This document shows positions 32,715 through 41,249 of a DNA stretch of 64,000 nt, one piece after another; the stretch's first letter is position 1, and each line of letters opens with the position of its first letter. A program made the position numbers and the translations under genes. The notes under the pieces were generated by a model. That model was not told the origin of the DNA and made no database searches. It saw only the letters and a program-made list of their open reading frames with translations. The stretch is from Oscillospiraceae bacterium (lineage in GTDB: Bacteria; Bacillota; Clostridia; Oscillospirales; Ruminococcaceae), in contig JAFRTG010000030.1 in the NCBI GenBank assembly GCA_017427265.1, forward strand, positions 1 through 64,000, read 5' to 3'.

Positions 32715-33476
32715 ATGAAGCGTTTATTCGGAGTGACTGTCCTGCTCGCTGTATATATTGCGGCATGTACGGTTGCGGTACCCGCTTCTGAGCCGGTCAG
32801 TGCCGCCGGTGAGACGGGCTCTGTAATTCTCGAAAGTGCAGAAGAAAAGGTAATCTTCAGAAAATCCTTTGAGCATAAACCGCCTGTTGTGGTGCGGGAG
32901 GATAAGTGGAATTTTATGACAACCGTGCTGGCGTATGATACCGGTCATATTCAGATTAAGGTTTCCTGTGTGCAGAGCGATGTATTTGACTGCAATGAGA
33001 TCGGCAAAATTTCGTTTGACGATTCCCTTATCCAGTCCGTTGGAGAGAAATCAGTGTATAAAGTCGTGGAGACAGGTGTAAATGTCGTTACGTCATTTGA
33101 CAATGAAAATGTAATCTATACGGTTGTATATCCTAACGGAAAAAGTAGTCTCGGCGGAAAAGAGTTCATCACATTTGATTTTTATGCAACGGAAGCCGGT
33201 ATGAAAACCAGCCCTGTTATCAGTGTGATGGGAGAAGAAATTGTGATTCCGTTTTCTGAAAAAATGCCGGAAGAAAATTTGCAGGAACAAATAGCTGCCT
33301 TAAAATCGCAAGCAGAATCATTACAGGCAGAGAACCAGAAACTGAAATCGGAGAATTATGATTTGCTGCACAGGAAACCCGATCCGGATTATAACGGAGA
33401 CGGCCTTGTAACAATCGGTGATGCAGTTTGGCTGCTGCGCTTTATTTCTGAGGATCCCACATTGCAAGTCAGTTAA
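32715..33476 (+). CDS. Secreted protein with coiled coil and a single dockerin repeat
   Basis: This 253-residue protein has a signal peptide (about 1-30, KRLFGVTVLLAVYIAACTVA then an AxA-like site). A beta-rich domain of unknown type (about 35-180) is followed by a leucine-zipper-like coiled coil (about 185-220, LQEQIAALKSQAESLQAENQ). One dockerin F-hand (DYNGDGLVTIGDAVWLLRF) ends the protein. Classical type I dockerins have two such repeats. AAAGGA lies eight bases before the ATG at 32715. It follows the PD-(D/E)XK-like gene by 13 bases and is probably co-transcribed with it. Confidence 0.75.
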   Translation: MKRLFGVTVLLAVYIAACTVAVPASEPVSAAGETGSVILESAEEKVIFRKSFEHKPPVVVREDKWNFMTTVLAYDTGHIQIKVSCVQSDVFDCNEIGKISFDDSLIQSVGEKSVYKVVETGVNVVTSFDNENVIYTVVYPNGKSSLGGKEFITFDFYATEAGMKTSPVISVMGEEIVIPFSEKMPEENLQEQIAALKSQAESLQAENQKLKSENYDLLHRKPDPDYNGDGLVTIGDAVWLLRFISEDPTLQVS

Positions 33477-33516
33477 AAAAATACCGCCCGTGCAGATTGT
33501 TCTCTGCACGGGCGGT
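33475..33516 (-). terminator. Terminator after cysS
   Basis: ACCGCCCGTGCAG pairs with CTGCACGGGCGGT (33483-33495 with 33504-33516). On the minus strand it is followed by a run of seven T, so it ends cysS transcription. It may also slow transcripts from the plus strand. Confidence 0.8.
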
Positions 33517-33533
33517 TGTATGATCGGATAAAA

Positions 33534-33600
33534 GCGGGATTCCAAAGAGTTACGACCCTTTGGCGGAGCCTCATGAAAAAACCACCGGAGATACCGCTCT
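33534..33600 (+). repeat. Dispersed intergenic repeat, copy 4 (right module)
   Basis: It begins GCGGGATTCCAAAGAGTTACG and ends CACCGGAGATACCGCTCTC. The CysS stop codon abuts the end, as gatA does at copy 3. The hairpin is imperfect here (CCAAAGAG). Confidence 0.75.
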
Positions 33601-35009
33601 CACGCCTTGGTGATCTCAGTGCCCTGACGGGTCTCGCGGATCTGCCAGCCGAGCGCGGTGATCTGGTCACGGATTGCGTCCGCCTTTGCAAAATCCTTGG
33701 CCTTGCGGGCTTCCTTGCGCTGCTCGACCAGTTCCAGCACCTCTGCCGGGATCTCAGCAGATTCGTTCTCCTCTGCGAGCGCCTTTGCATTGGCAATCAG
33801 GTCAAGCGAGAGCACGCGGTCCATCTGCTCAATGCAGGCGAGCTTGGTTGCAGCGGTCGTGTCCGCCTTGAGGACGTCGTACAGCACGGTGATGGCCTGC
33901 GCGGTGTTGAGATCGTTGTCCATCGTCTCCGTGAATGCGGCAAGCAGCTCGGACTTTTTCGCTTCGTCAACCGCATCGTTCTGATCGAGCAGTGTGCGGA
34001 TCTTTGCGAGCAGCTTCTGATAAGCGCCCTGTGCGTTATCGAGGTTTTCCCACGTAAACACGAGCGATTTGCGATAGTGCGACTGCAGGCAGAAGAAGCG
34101 GTAGGCCATCGGCAGATAGCCCTTTTCTTCCAGCAGGGATACCGTGAGGAATTCACCCTTGGATTTGCTCATCTTGCCGCTGCTGGTGTTCAGATGCAGC
34201 ACATGGAACCAGTGCTTGCACCATTCGTGGCCGATCAGCGCCTCGCTCTGCGCGATTTCGTTGGTGTGATGCGGGAAGACATTGTCGATGCCGCCGCAGT
34301 GCAGGTCGAGCGTTTCGCCCGCATATTTCATGCTGATGCAGGAGCACTCGATGTGCCAGCCCGGATAGCCGAGACCCCACGGGCTCTCCCACTTCAGCTC
34401 CTGATCGTCAAACTTGGATTTGGTGAACCAGAGCACGAAATCAGCCTTGTTGCGCTTGTTTGCGTCGCCCTCGACGCCTTCGCGGACGCCGACCTCCAGA
34501 TCCTCCTCCTTGAAGTCGTGGAAGCGGTAATACTGCTCCAGCTTCGAGGTATCGAAGTAGACGTTTCCGCCGGCCTCATAGGCATAGCCCTTGTCGAGCA
34601 GCTTCTGCACGGCGCCGATAAATTCCGGAATGCAGCCGGTTGCAGGCTGAACGATCTCCGGCGTTTTGATGTTGAGCTTTTTGCAGTCCTCAAAGAATGC
34701 ATCTGTGTAGAACTTTGCGATTTCCATGACGGTCTTATGCTCGCGCTTTGCGCCCTTGAGCATTTTGTCGTCGCCGGTATCGCCGTCGGAGGTCAGATGT
34801 CCGACATCCGTGATGTTCATGATGCGAAGCACATCATAGCCTGCAAAGCGCAGATACTTGTCAAGGATATCCTCCATGATGTAGGTGCGCAGGTTGCCGA
34901 TGTGAGCAAAGTGATAGACAGTCGGGCCGCAGGTATACATTTTGACCTTGCCGGGCTCGGCCGTCGTGAATGTTTCTTTTTTTCTGGAAAGAGAATTGTA
35001 CAGCAGCAT
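33600..35009 (-). CDS. cysS: Cysteinyl-tRNA synthetase
   Basis: This 469-residue class I synthetase has the zinc and cysteine site in YTCGPTVYHFAHIGNLRTYI. It also has the HIGH-type HIGN near residue 36, the GLGYPGWHIECSCIS zinc ligands, and KMSKSKGEF near residue 265. A C-terminal DALR-like helical region ends in RETRQGTEI. GGGAG precedes the ATG. A promoter lies just upstream with a leader too short for a T-box, so T-box control is not expected. Confidence 0.96.
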   Translation of the reverse strand: MLLYNSLSRKKETFTTAEPGKVKMYTCGPTVYHFAHIGNLRTYIMEDILDKYLRFAGYDVLRIMNITDVGHLTSDGDTGDDKMLKGAKREHKTVMEIAKFYTDAFFEDCKKLNIKTPEIVQPATGCIPEFIGAVQKLLDKGYAYEAGGNVYFDTSKLEQYYRFHDFKEEDLEVGVREGVEGDANKRNKADFVLWFTKSKFDDQELKWESPWGLGYPGWHIECSCISMKYAGETLDLHCGGIDNVFPHHTNEIAQSEALIGHEWCKHWFHVLHLNTSSGKMSKSKGEFLTVSLLEEKGYLPMAYRFFCLQSHYRKSLVFTWENLDNAQGAYQKLLAKIRTLLDQNDAVDEAKKSELLAAFTETMDNDLNTAQAITVLYDVLKADTTAATKLACIEQMDRVLSLDLIANAKALAEENESAEIPAEVLELVEQRKEARKAKDFAKADAIRDQITALGWQIRETRQGTEITKA

Positions 35010-35037
35010 AAAAATGGCTCCCTTCGTATTTGTCCCT

Positions 35038-35066
35038 ATTATACCATATTATGCGGGAAAATGCAA
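35038..35066 (-). promoter_or_regulatory. SigA-type promoter of cysS
   Basis: On the minus strand TTGCAT, a 17-base spacer and TATAAT lie 29 bases upstream of the start codon. Confidence 0.85.
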
Positions 35067-35127
35067 TGGATTGCGGTGCAAAATTATTCCCCGGAATTGT
35101 CCGCTTTTTGCGCCCCTTAAAATGTGA

Positions 35128-35172
35128 TTCTTGCGGGCAAAGCTCTCATGACAGAGCATCGCGCAGCGATAC
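35128..35172 (-). repeat. Dispersed intergenic repeat, copy 6 (inverted left module)
   Basis: On the minus strand this reads GGTATCGCTGCGCGATGCTC then TGTCATGAG and TTGCCCGCAAG, matching the left modules at 46912 and 9538. The right part is absent. Confidence 0.7.
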
Positions 35173-35188
35173 CTTTTTTACAAGCGGA

Positions 35189-35213
35189 AGCGCCGGCTGT
35201 AACAGCCGGCGCC
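35189..35213 (-). terminator. Hairpin after the APH-type kinase gene
   Basis: A GC-rich stem GCGCCGGCTG/CAGCCGGCGC with a three-base loop lies about 60 bases downstream of the kinase stop codon. T-runs are weak on both sides. Confidence 0.5.
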
Positions 35214-35270
35214 TGTTTTCAAATGCATTGCGGTTGTCCAGCGGTGCGCATTCGCGCGGGGACTCTCCGC

Positions 35271-36029
35271 TCAGACGTAATCCACAACATTGACCCAGCG
35301 GGAGAGCAGCTCGAATTCTTCGGGGCTGTTTTCCTTGACAGACTGTGATGCAGCGACAATCGGCATCCAGTTCTGCACATATTGCAAAGCGGTATCGCTC
35401 ATCTTGCAGAAGGTCTTGAGGTATTTCTTTGCGAAGGCCTCGCCGTTGTGCAGCGTCAGATACAGGTAGGTTCTTGCGACATCGGCGGAAGCATTGCCCT
35501 GCGTCGCATGTGCCCAGTCAATGATGAACGGCGTGCCGTCCGGTGTGATGATGACATTGGACGGGTTGAAGTCGCCGTGGCAGACCTTCTTGTGCTTCGG
35601 CATACCTTCGAGACGGGTATGCAGCTCAAAGCGGATGGTCGCTTCAAATTTGCTGTCGCTGATCTTGCGGTGCATTTTGTCCTTGAGCTTGGTCAGCAGC
35701 GGGGCACGCTTGGTGTGAATCTCCATCTGCAGCCGGACGAACTGTTCCAGATACTCGTCGAGCTTTTCGGGATTCTCGTCCATCAGCTGCTGCAGCGTCC
35801 GGCCCTCGATATAATCGGAGCGGATTGCCCAGCGGTCGTCGATCTTGAAAACCTCGTGCAGCTGCGGGATATGCAGATCGGTCTCCTCCACACGCGCCTG
35901 ATTGAGCGCCTCATTGAGGACGGCCGCCTTGGAATATTCGGGATCGAACAGCTTGACAACGGTATCGCCTTCGCGGTAGATCACCTTTGTCGGGCGTGTT
36001 GCAATGATCTGATCCTGTTTCGGTGTCAT
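35271..36029 (-). CDS. APH/choline-kinase-type phosphotransferase
   Basis: This 252-residue kinase-like protein has an N-terminal nucleotide-binding lobe (VIYREGDTVVKLFD). The Brenner motif HGDFNPSNVII is near residue 153 and IIDWAHATQG with the metal-binding aspartate follows. This is the aminoglycoside/small-molecule phosphotransferase fold. Such Firmicutes proteins include cell-surface sugar and choline kinases. The substrate cannot be read from the sequence, and resistance should not be assumed. AAAGGGGG precedes the ATG, and it lies 14 bases after adhE in the same direction. Confidence 0.85.
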   Translation of the reverse strand: MTPKQDQIIATRPTKVIYREGDTVVKLFDPEYSKAAVLNEALNQARVEETDLHIPQLHEVFKIDDRWAIRSDYIEGRTLQQLMDENPEKLDEYLEQFVRLQMEIHTKRAPLLTKLKDKMHRKISDSKFEATIRFELHTRLEGMPKHKKVCHGDFNPSNVIITPDGTPFIIDWAHATQGNASADVARTYLYLTLHNGEAFAKKYLKTFCKMSDTALQYVQNWMPIVAASQSVKENSPEEFELLSRWVNVVDYV

Positions 36030-36043
36030 AAAAGTAACCCCCT

Positions 36044-38659
36044 TTATACCTGTTCGCTGTTTTTGCCGTAATATGCATTGAGATACATCTGCTTGATCTC
36101 ACTGATAAGCGGATAGCGCGGATTTGCGCCGGTGCACTGGTCATCGAAGGCCTGCTCGCACATTTCGTCGAGGCGTTCGAGGAACTTCTGCTCGTCCACG
36201 CCCCATGCCTGAATGCTGTCCGGAATGCCGATGGTTTCCTTCAGCTCGCGGATGGCCTTGATGAGTGCTTCCAGCTTATCGCTGTCGGTCTTGCCCTTCA
36301 TGCCGAGTGCGGAAGCGACCTCAGCATAGCGTGCAAGCGTATGCGGATAGCCGTACTGCGGGAAGGTACCCATTTTCGGCGGAACCTCAGCAGCATTGAA
36401 GCGCATGACCTGTTCCAGCAGCAGCGCATTGGCAATGCCGTGCGGAACATGGTGGAAGGCGCCGAGCTTGTGCGCCATCGAGTGGCAGACGCCGAGGAAA
36501 GCATTTGCAAAGGCCATGCCGGCCATTGTCGCGGCGTTGGCCATGTTCTCCCATGCCTTTTCTTCTTTTGCGCCGTTCTGATAGGTAAGCGGCAGATTCT
36601 CAAAGACCAGCTTCAGCGAACGGATTGCAAGGCCGTCGGTATAATCGGTTGCCATCATGGAGGCGTAGGCTTCAAGCGCGTGGGTCGCAACGTCGATGCC
36701 CGATGCGCAGGTCAGACCCTTCGGCGCAGTTTTCATCATGTTGCTGTCCACGATTGCCATTTTCGGCATCAGCTCATAGTCTGCGAGCGGATACTTGACG
36801 CCAGTGCTCTCATCGGTGATGACCGCGAACGGCGTTACCTCAGAGCCGGTACCCGCAGATGTCGGCACGGCGATGAAGTATGCCTTTTCGCCCATCTTCG
36901 GGAAGGTGTAGATACGCTTGCGGATATCGCAGAAGCGCATTGCCATATCCATGAAATCCGCTTCCGGATGCTCATAGAGCACCCACATGATCTTGCCGGC
37001 GTCCATGGCCGAGCCGCCGCCGAGTGCGATGATGACATCCGGCTGGAAAGCGGTCATGGCCTCAGCGCCCTTTTTGGCAGAGGAGAGCGTCGGATCCGGC
37101 TCGACCTCAAAGAAGGTGCTGTGAACAATGCCGAGTGCATCGAGCTTGTCCGTGATTGCTTTTGTATAGCCGTTCTTGAACAGGAAGCTGTCCGTGACGA
37201 TGAAGGCACGCTTTTTGCCCATGACATTGCCGAGCTCATCGAGTGCGACGGGCAGGCAGCCCTGCTTGATATAGACCTTTTCCGGCGCGCGGAACCACAG
37301 CATATTCTCTCTCCTCTCGGCAACGGTTTTGATATTGAGCAGATGCTTGACACCGACGTTTTCGCTGACCGAATTGCCGCCCCATGAGCCGCAGCCCAGC
37401 GTCAGCGACGGGGTCATGTTGAAGTTATAGAGGTCGCCGATGCCGCCGTGCGAGGAGGGCGTATTGACCAGAATACGGCAGGTTTTCATGCGTGCAGCCA
37501 TCATGTCGATCTTTTCGCGTTCGCCGATCGCATCCAGATACACGGACGAGGTGTGGCCGTAGCCGCCGTCCGCGATGAGGCGCTCTGCCTTCTGGACGGC
37601 ATCCTCAAAGTTCTTTGCACGGTACATGGCCAGCACCGGAGAGAGCTTTTCGTGTGCGAATTCCTCGTCAATGCTGACGTCCTCGACCTCACCGATCAGG
37701 ATTTTTGCCGTTTCCGGCACCTTGACACCGGAAAGCTCCGCGATGGTGTGCGCCTTCTGGCCGACGATCTTCGCATTCAGCGAGCCGTTGATGATGATGG
37801 TATGACGAACCTTGTCGAGCTCGTCGCCCTTGAGGAAGTAGCAGCCGCGTGCGGCGAATTCCTTTTTGACCTTGTCATAGATCTTGTCGAGCACGATGGT
37901 GGACTGCTCCGAAGCGCAGATCATGCCGTTGTCGAAGGTCTTGGAATGGATGATCGAATTGACGGCCAGCGTAATGTCAGCAGAGTCGTCAATGATCGCA
38001 GGCGTATTGCCCGCGCCGACGCCGACAGCCGGCTTGCCGCTGGAATATGCGGCGTTGACCATGCCGGGGCCGCCGGTTGCAAGGATGATGTCGGAATAGC
38101 GCATGACCGTATTGGTCATATCGAGGCTCGGCTTGTCAATCCAGCCGATCAGACCCTCCGGCGCGCCTGCCTTGTAGGCTGCCTCCGCAACGATTTTAGC
38201 AGCAGCAATCGTCGATTCCTTTGCACGCGGATGCGGCGAAATGATGATGCCGTTGCGGGTTTTCAGCGTAATGAGCGTCTTGAAGATCGCAGTCGAGGTC
38301 GGGTTTGTGGTCGGGATGACCGCAGCGATGACGCCGATCGGCTCTGCAATGCGCATGGTACCCATGGACTCGTTGCGCTCAATGACGCCGCAGGTCTTGG
38401 TATTGCGGTAGGCATTGTAGATATATTCCGAGGCAAAATGGTTCTTAATGACCTTGTCCTCAACAACGCCCATGCCCGTCTCAGCGACGGCCATTTTGGC
38501 GAGCGGGATACGCGCCTGATTGGCAGCGATTGCAGCCGCACGGAAGATTGCATCGACCTTTTCCTGCGGGAAGGTTGCAAATTCCTCCTGCGCCTTCCGG
38601 ACTCTTGCGAGCAGCGCCTTCAGGGTATCAACTGTGTCAACAATCGGATATTCTTTCAT
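36044..38659 (-). CDS. adhE: Bifunctional acetaldehyde-CoA/alcohol dehydrogenase
   Basis: AdhE reduces acetyl-CoA to ethanol in two NADH-dependent steps and forms spirosomes. This 871-residue protein has an N-terminal aldehyde dehydrogenase domain (about 1-440) with the catalytic cysteine in [11 protein letters not shown]. The C-terminal iron-dependent alcohol dehydrogenase domain (about 455-870) has [37 protein letters not shown] and the iron-binding histidines. ATG at 38659 has GGAGG five bases upstream. It points to ethanol as a fermentation product. Confidence 0.97.
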   Translation of the reverse strand: MKEYPIVDTVDTLKALLARVRKAQEEFATFPQEKVDAIFRAAAIAANQARIPLAKMAVAETGMGVVEDKVIKNHFASEYIYNAYRNTKTCGVIERNESMGTMRIAEPIGVIAAVIPTTNPTSTAIFKTLITLKTRNGIIISPHPRAKESTIAAAKIVAEAAYKAGAPEGLIGWIDKPSLDMTNTVMRYSDIILATGGPGMVNAAYSSGKPAVGVGAGNTPAIIDDSADITLAVNSIIHSKTFDNGMICASEQSTIVLDKIYDKVKKEFAARGCYFLKGDELDKVRHTIIINGSLNAKIVGQKAHTIAELSGVKVPETAKILIGEVEDVSIDEEFAHEKLSPVLAMYRAKNFEDAVQKAERLIADGGYGHTSSVYLDAIGEREKIDMMAARMKTCRILVNTPSSHGGIGDLYNFNMTPSLTLGCGSWGGNSVSENVGVKHLLNIKTVAERRENMLWFRAPEKVYIKQGCLPVALDELGNVMGKKRAFIVTDSFLFKNGYTKAITDKLDALGIVHSTFFEVEPDPTLSSAKKGAEAMTAFQPDVIIALGGGSAMDAGKIMWVLYEHPEADFMDMAMRFCDIRKRIYTFPKMGEKAYFIAVPTSAGTGSEVTPFAVITDESTGVKYPLADYELMPKMAIVDSNMMKTAPKGLTCASGIDVATHALEAYASMMATDYTDGLAIRSLKLVFENLPLTYQNGAKEEKAWENMANAATMAGMAFANAFLGVCHSMAHKLGAFHHVPHGIANALLLEQVMRFNAAEVPPKMGTFPQYGYPHTLARYAEVASALGMKGKTDSDKLEALIKAIRELKETIGIPDSIQAWGVDEQKFLERLDEMCEQAFDDQCTGANPRYPLISEIKQMYLNAYYGKNSEQV

Positions 38660-38696
38660 ATTAGCCTCCAAGCCGTTGATGGGTTGACAGATTCAA

Positions 38697-38755
38697 AGGC
38701 GGCATGGCTCCCGTGCTCCGAAGAACGGATCCGGAGACACATGCCGCCTCTTTTC
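38697..38755 (-). terminator. Terminator of oadB
   Basis: AGGCGGCATG pairs with CATGCCGCCT across a long loop containing a smaller inner hairpin. A short T-rich stretch follows on the minus strand. Confidence 0.6.
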
Positions 38756-38775
38756 CAATTATGAAACCGTGTGCA

Positions 38776-39987
38776 TTATCCGATGACGGAAAGCAGCACA
38801 CCTGCTGCAACTGCCGAACCGATAACGCCGGCCACGTTCGGGCCCATTGCGTGCATCAGCAGGAAGTTGGTCGGGTCAGTCTCAGCACCGACCTTCTGAG
38901 AGATACGTGCAGCCATCGGCACGGCAGAAACGCCTGCGGAGCCGATCAGCGGATTGACCTTTCCGCCGGTAACCTTGTACATGATCTTACCGAAGAGCAG
39001 GCCGCAGGCAGTACCGAGCGAGAAAGCGATGACGCCCAGCAGCATCACGCCGCCGAACTTGAGGTTGATGATCTGATCGGCCTTGGTGGTCGCGCCGACG
39101 GATACGCCGAGGAAGATCGTGATAATGTTCATCAGCGCATTCTGTGCGGTGTCGATCAGTCTTGCAGCCACACCGGATTCCTTGAGCAGATTGCCGAACA
39201 TCAGCATACCGACAAGCGGTGCTGCGGAAGGAACCAGCAGAGAAACGATAATTGTAACAGCGATCGGGAAGATGATCTTTTCCGTCTTGGAAACGGTTCT
39301 GAGCTGTTCCATCTTGACAGCGCGTTCCTTCTTGGTGGTCAGCGCCTTCATGATCGGCGGCTGAATGATCGGAACAAGCGCCATATAAGTATATGCAGCC
39401 AGTGCGATATTACCCGTGGTGATGGCACCGCCGCCGGTCAGCAGACGGGTGGATACGTAAATAGCAGTCGGGCCGTCCGCACCGCCGATGATGGCGATAG
39501 AGCCCGCTTCTGCTGCGGTAAAGCCGAGCAGGCCTGCCACAACAAAGGTGAAGAAGATGCCGCCCTGTGCAGCTGCGCCGAGCAGGAAGCTCTTCGGGTT
39601 TGCGATCAGCGGGGAGAAGTCTGTCATACATCCGATGCCGAGGAAGATCAGCGGGGGATATATTTGCAGCTTGACGCCTAAATACAGGATATCCAGCAAT
39701 CCGCCTTCCTTTAGTACCTCTCCGTAATTGACATGCCCGTCAACCAGCACCCAGAGATCCGGGTGATAGAGCCCTGCCATCGGCAGGTTGGTCAGCAGCA
39801 TACCGAAGGAGATCGGGAGCAGCAGCAGCGGCTCAAAGCCCTTGGCGATTGCCAGATACATAAATACAAAGGAAACCAGAATCATGATGAGATTCTTCCA
39901 GCCGCCTTCTCCAAACAGCGCGTGAAGTCCGCTGTCTGACCAGAGACCGCCGAGTGTGTTCGTGAAAAAGTCTATAACGCCTTGCAC
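38776..39987 (-). CDS. oadB: Sodium-pumping decarboxylase beta subunit
   Basis: This 403-residue membrane protein of the OadB/GcdB/MmdB family couples decarboxylation of a carboxybiotin to Na+ export. About nine to eleven membrane segments are visible. GIGCMTDFSPLIANP and GGADGPTAIYVSTRLL (conserved aspartate of the ion path) are family signatures, and NPLIGSAGVSAVPMAAR follows. The start is a GTG behind GGAGG (spacing 9). No carboxyltransferase or biotin carrier is encoded nearby, so the substrate (oxaloacetate, methylmalonyl-CoA or glutaconyl-CoA) is open. Confidence 0.93.
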   Translation of the reverse strand: MQGVIDFFTNTLGGLWSDSGLHALFGEGGWKNLIMILVSFVFMYLAIAKGFEPLLLLPISFGMLLTNLPMAGLYHPDLWVLVDGHVNYGEVLKEGGLLDILYLGVKLQIYPPLIFLGIGCMTDFSPLIANPKSFLLGAAAQGGIFFTFVVAGLLGFTAAEAGSIAIIGGADGPTAIYVSTRLLTGGGAITTGNIALAAYTYMALVPIIQPPIMKALTTKKERAVKMEQLRTVSKTEKIIFPIAVTIIVSLLVPSAAPLVGMLMFGNLLKESGVAARLIDTAQNALMNIITIFLGVSVGATTKADQIINLKFGGVMLLGVIAFSLGTACGLLFGKIMYKVTGGKVNPLIGSAGVSAVPMAARISQKVGAETDPTNFLLMHAMGPNVAGVIGSAVAAGVLLSVIG

Positions 39988-40036
39988 GGTTTCAGTCCTC
40001 CAATTTTATTTATTTGTGTTTTGCTGCGGAATCCGT

Positions 40037-40483
40037 TCAGAACGGTCTGGTGAGATCCGCGATGCCGGCCTGTGCCCATGCGGAACGTCCGGAGCCGCCG
40101 CGTGCAACCGGTCTGACCGACTTGATGCGGTACTGCTTGCCGTCGGCCGCGCCCATTGCAGAGATTGCAGCCATGATGACGGCGATGACCTCGCTGTCAT
40201 CCTCTGCCGGAGCAGGTGCGGCAGGTGCGGGCTTTGCTGCCGGTGCAGCTTTGGGTGCCGGCTTGGCAGCAGGAGCGGCAGCCTTTGGCTTTTCGGCCTG
40301 TTTCTGACCGGGCTTTGCTGCTTTGAAGAAGGAACCGGAAGTATACAGGAAGATAACCAGAATCAGCAGCGCAAAGAATACGACCGACAGGCCGATGATT
40401 GTCATTGCGGTGATCTGTGTGCCGTCCAGTTTTTCGGTTCCCTTCAGGACTTTATCCGCCAGAATAATGGGGATGATGTTCAT
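40037..40483 (-). CDS. oadG: Sodium-pumping decarboxylase gamma subunit (OadG family)
   Basis: This 148-residue protein has one membrane segment (about residues 26-48, MTIIGLSVVFFALLILVIFL). An Ala/Pro/Lys-rich flexible linker (about 53-92) and a short C-terminal domain with VIAVIMAAISAM and YRIKSVRPV follow, typical of the DUF4491/OadG group. It would anchor the carboxyltransferase to OadB. GGGAGG precedes the ATG, and it is 49 bases upstream of oadB in one operon. Confidence 0.88.
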   Translation of the reverse strand: MNIIPIILADKVLKGTEKLDGTQITAMTIIGLSVVFFALLILVIFLYTSGSFFKAAKPGQKQAEKPKAAAPAAKPAPKAAPAAKPAPAAPAPAEDDSEVIAVIMAAISAMGAADGKQYRIKSVRPVARGGSGRSAWAQAGIADLTRPF

Positions 40484-40518
40484 GGAAAGACCTCCCTCGC
40501 TTTTTTACATACATATTT

Positions 40519-40547
40519 ATTATACTCTATTTTCGCAAAAAACGCAA
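40519..40547 (-). promoter_or_regulatory. SigA-type promoter of oadG-oadB
   Basis: On the minus strand TTGCGT, a 17-base spacer and TATAAT lie 36 bases upstream of oadG. Confidence 0.8.
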
Positions 40548-40610
40548 GTGCTGATACATGAAATTTCAAGCGACGCATTCGGCGCAAAACTAGCATATTT
40601 CCCGAAAAAG

Positions 40611-40652
40611 GAAAAAGCGCCGCACTGTCCTTCCGGACAGCGCAGCGCCTTT
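40611..40652 (-). terminator. Terminator of the Imm51-like gene
   Basis: GCGCCGCACTGTCC pairs with GGACAGCGCAGCGC across a TTCC loop. On the minus strand a T-rich tail follows. Confidence 0.75.
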
Positions 40653-40663
40653 GCTGCATCTGT

Positions 40664-41026
40664 TCAGTCCCATTCAATCTCGCTGCCGTATTTTTCAACG
40701 AATGCACAGAGCTTTTCGCCGTCCTCCACAAGATCGCTGATCAGTTCGGCAAGCGCCTGTGCGCGGGCACGGTTTTCGTCATTTGCTTCGTAATAGGCTG
40801 CATACATACCGGCTTCGGGGTCTGATTCCAAGCCTTCCAGCAGCGATTCTGCATTGTTTTGCAGATAGCAGGTCAGAAGGGCATCCCATCCGTAGCCGTT
40901 CATGTAGGCATCCTCACAGGATTCCGCGAGCCGGTCGCCCAGTGCCATGACCGTTTCATCTTCAATATCGAAAATAACGGAAATGCAGTTGTCATCCTCC
41001 GTCAGCTTTACAAAGTCTGCCATCAT
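40664..41026 (-). CDS. Imm51-like immunity protein
   Basis: This 120-residue acidic cytosolic protein has NGYGWDALLTCYL near residue 45 and DPEAGMYAAYYE near residue 69. These two stretches fit the Imm51 family, which comes from polymorphic-toxin systems. The ATG at 41026 is chosen because AAAGG lies about eight bases upstream. It has its own promoter and terminator, and no toxin gene lies beside it. The family call is from pattern memory. Confidence 0.65.
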   Translation of the reverse strand: MMADFVKLTEDDNCISVIFDIEDETVMALGDRLAESCEDAYMNGYGWDALLTCYLQNNAESLLEGLESDPEAGMYAAYYEANDENRARAQALAELISDLVEDGEKLCAFVEKYGSEIEWD

Positions 41027-41076
41027 TCCATCCGCCTTTCTCAGTACGGAGCGCTGCTCCGCATTATTATAGTATG

Positions 41077-41105
41077 AGTATAGCATACGGAACGCATCTT
41101 GTCAA
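41077..41105 (-). promoter_or_regulatory. SigA-type promoter of the Imm51-like gene
   Basis: On the minus strand TTGACA, a 17-base spacer and TATACT lie about 51 bases upstream of the start. It diverges from the pyrF promoter. Confidence 0.8.
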
Positions 41106-41152
41106 TATGATGAAAAGGATTTCTGCTGCCGCGGACAAATCCGTTTTTTCTC

Positions 41153-41182
41153 TTGACTGTTCTGCGCTTGTTGTGGTATAAT
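41153..41182 (+). promoter_or_regulatory. Promoter of the pyrF-pyrK-pyrD operon
   Basis: TTGACT, an 18-base spacer and TATAAT lie 68 bases upstream of pyrF. The leader is short and I see no PyrR-type attenuator in it. Confidence 0.8.
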
Positions 41183-41249
41183 ATCATTGCGTACTTTGGG
41201 CTTTCCGCGGTGCGCAGAAACTATTCTAAAAGCAAAGGGGAAACGAACC

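Noticed and set aside
35010-35037. T-box riboswitch upstream of cysS
   Set aside because: The leader from the promoter to the start is only about 30 bases, too short for a T-box.
35271-36029. Aminoglycoside resistance gene
   Set aside because: The Brenner motif shows only the broad phosphotransferase fold. Nothing points to antibiotic substrates.
41183-41249. PyrR attenuator upstream of pyrF
   Set aside because: The 67-base leader shows no terminator/antiterminator pair and no PyrR-type loop.
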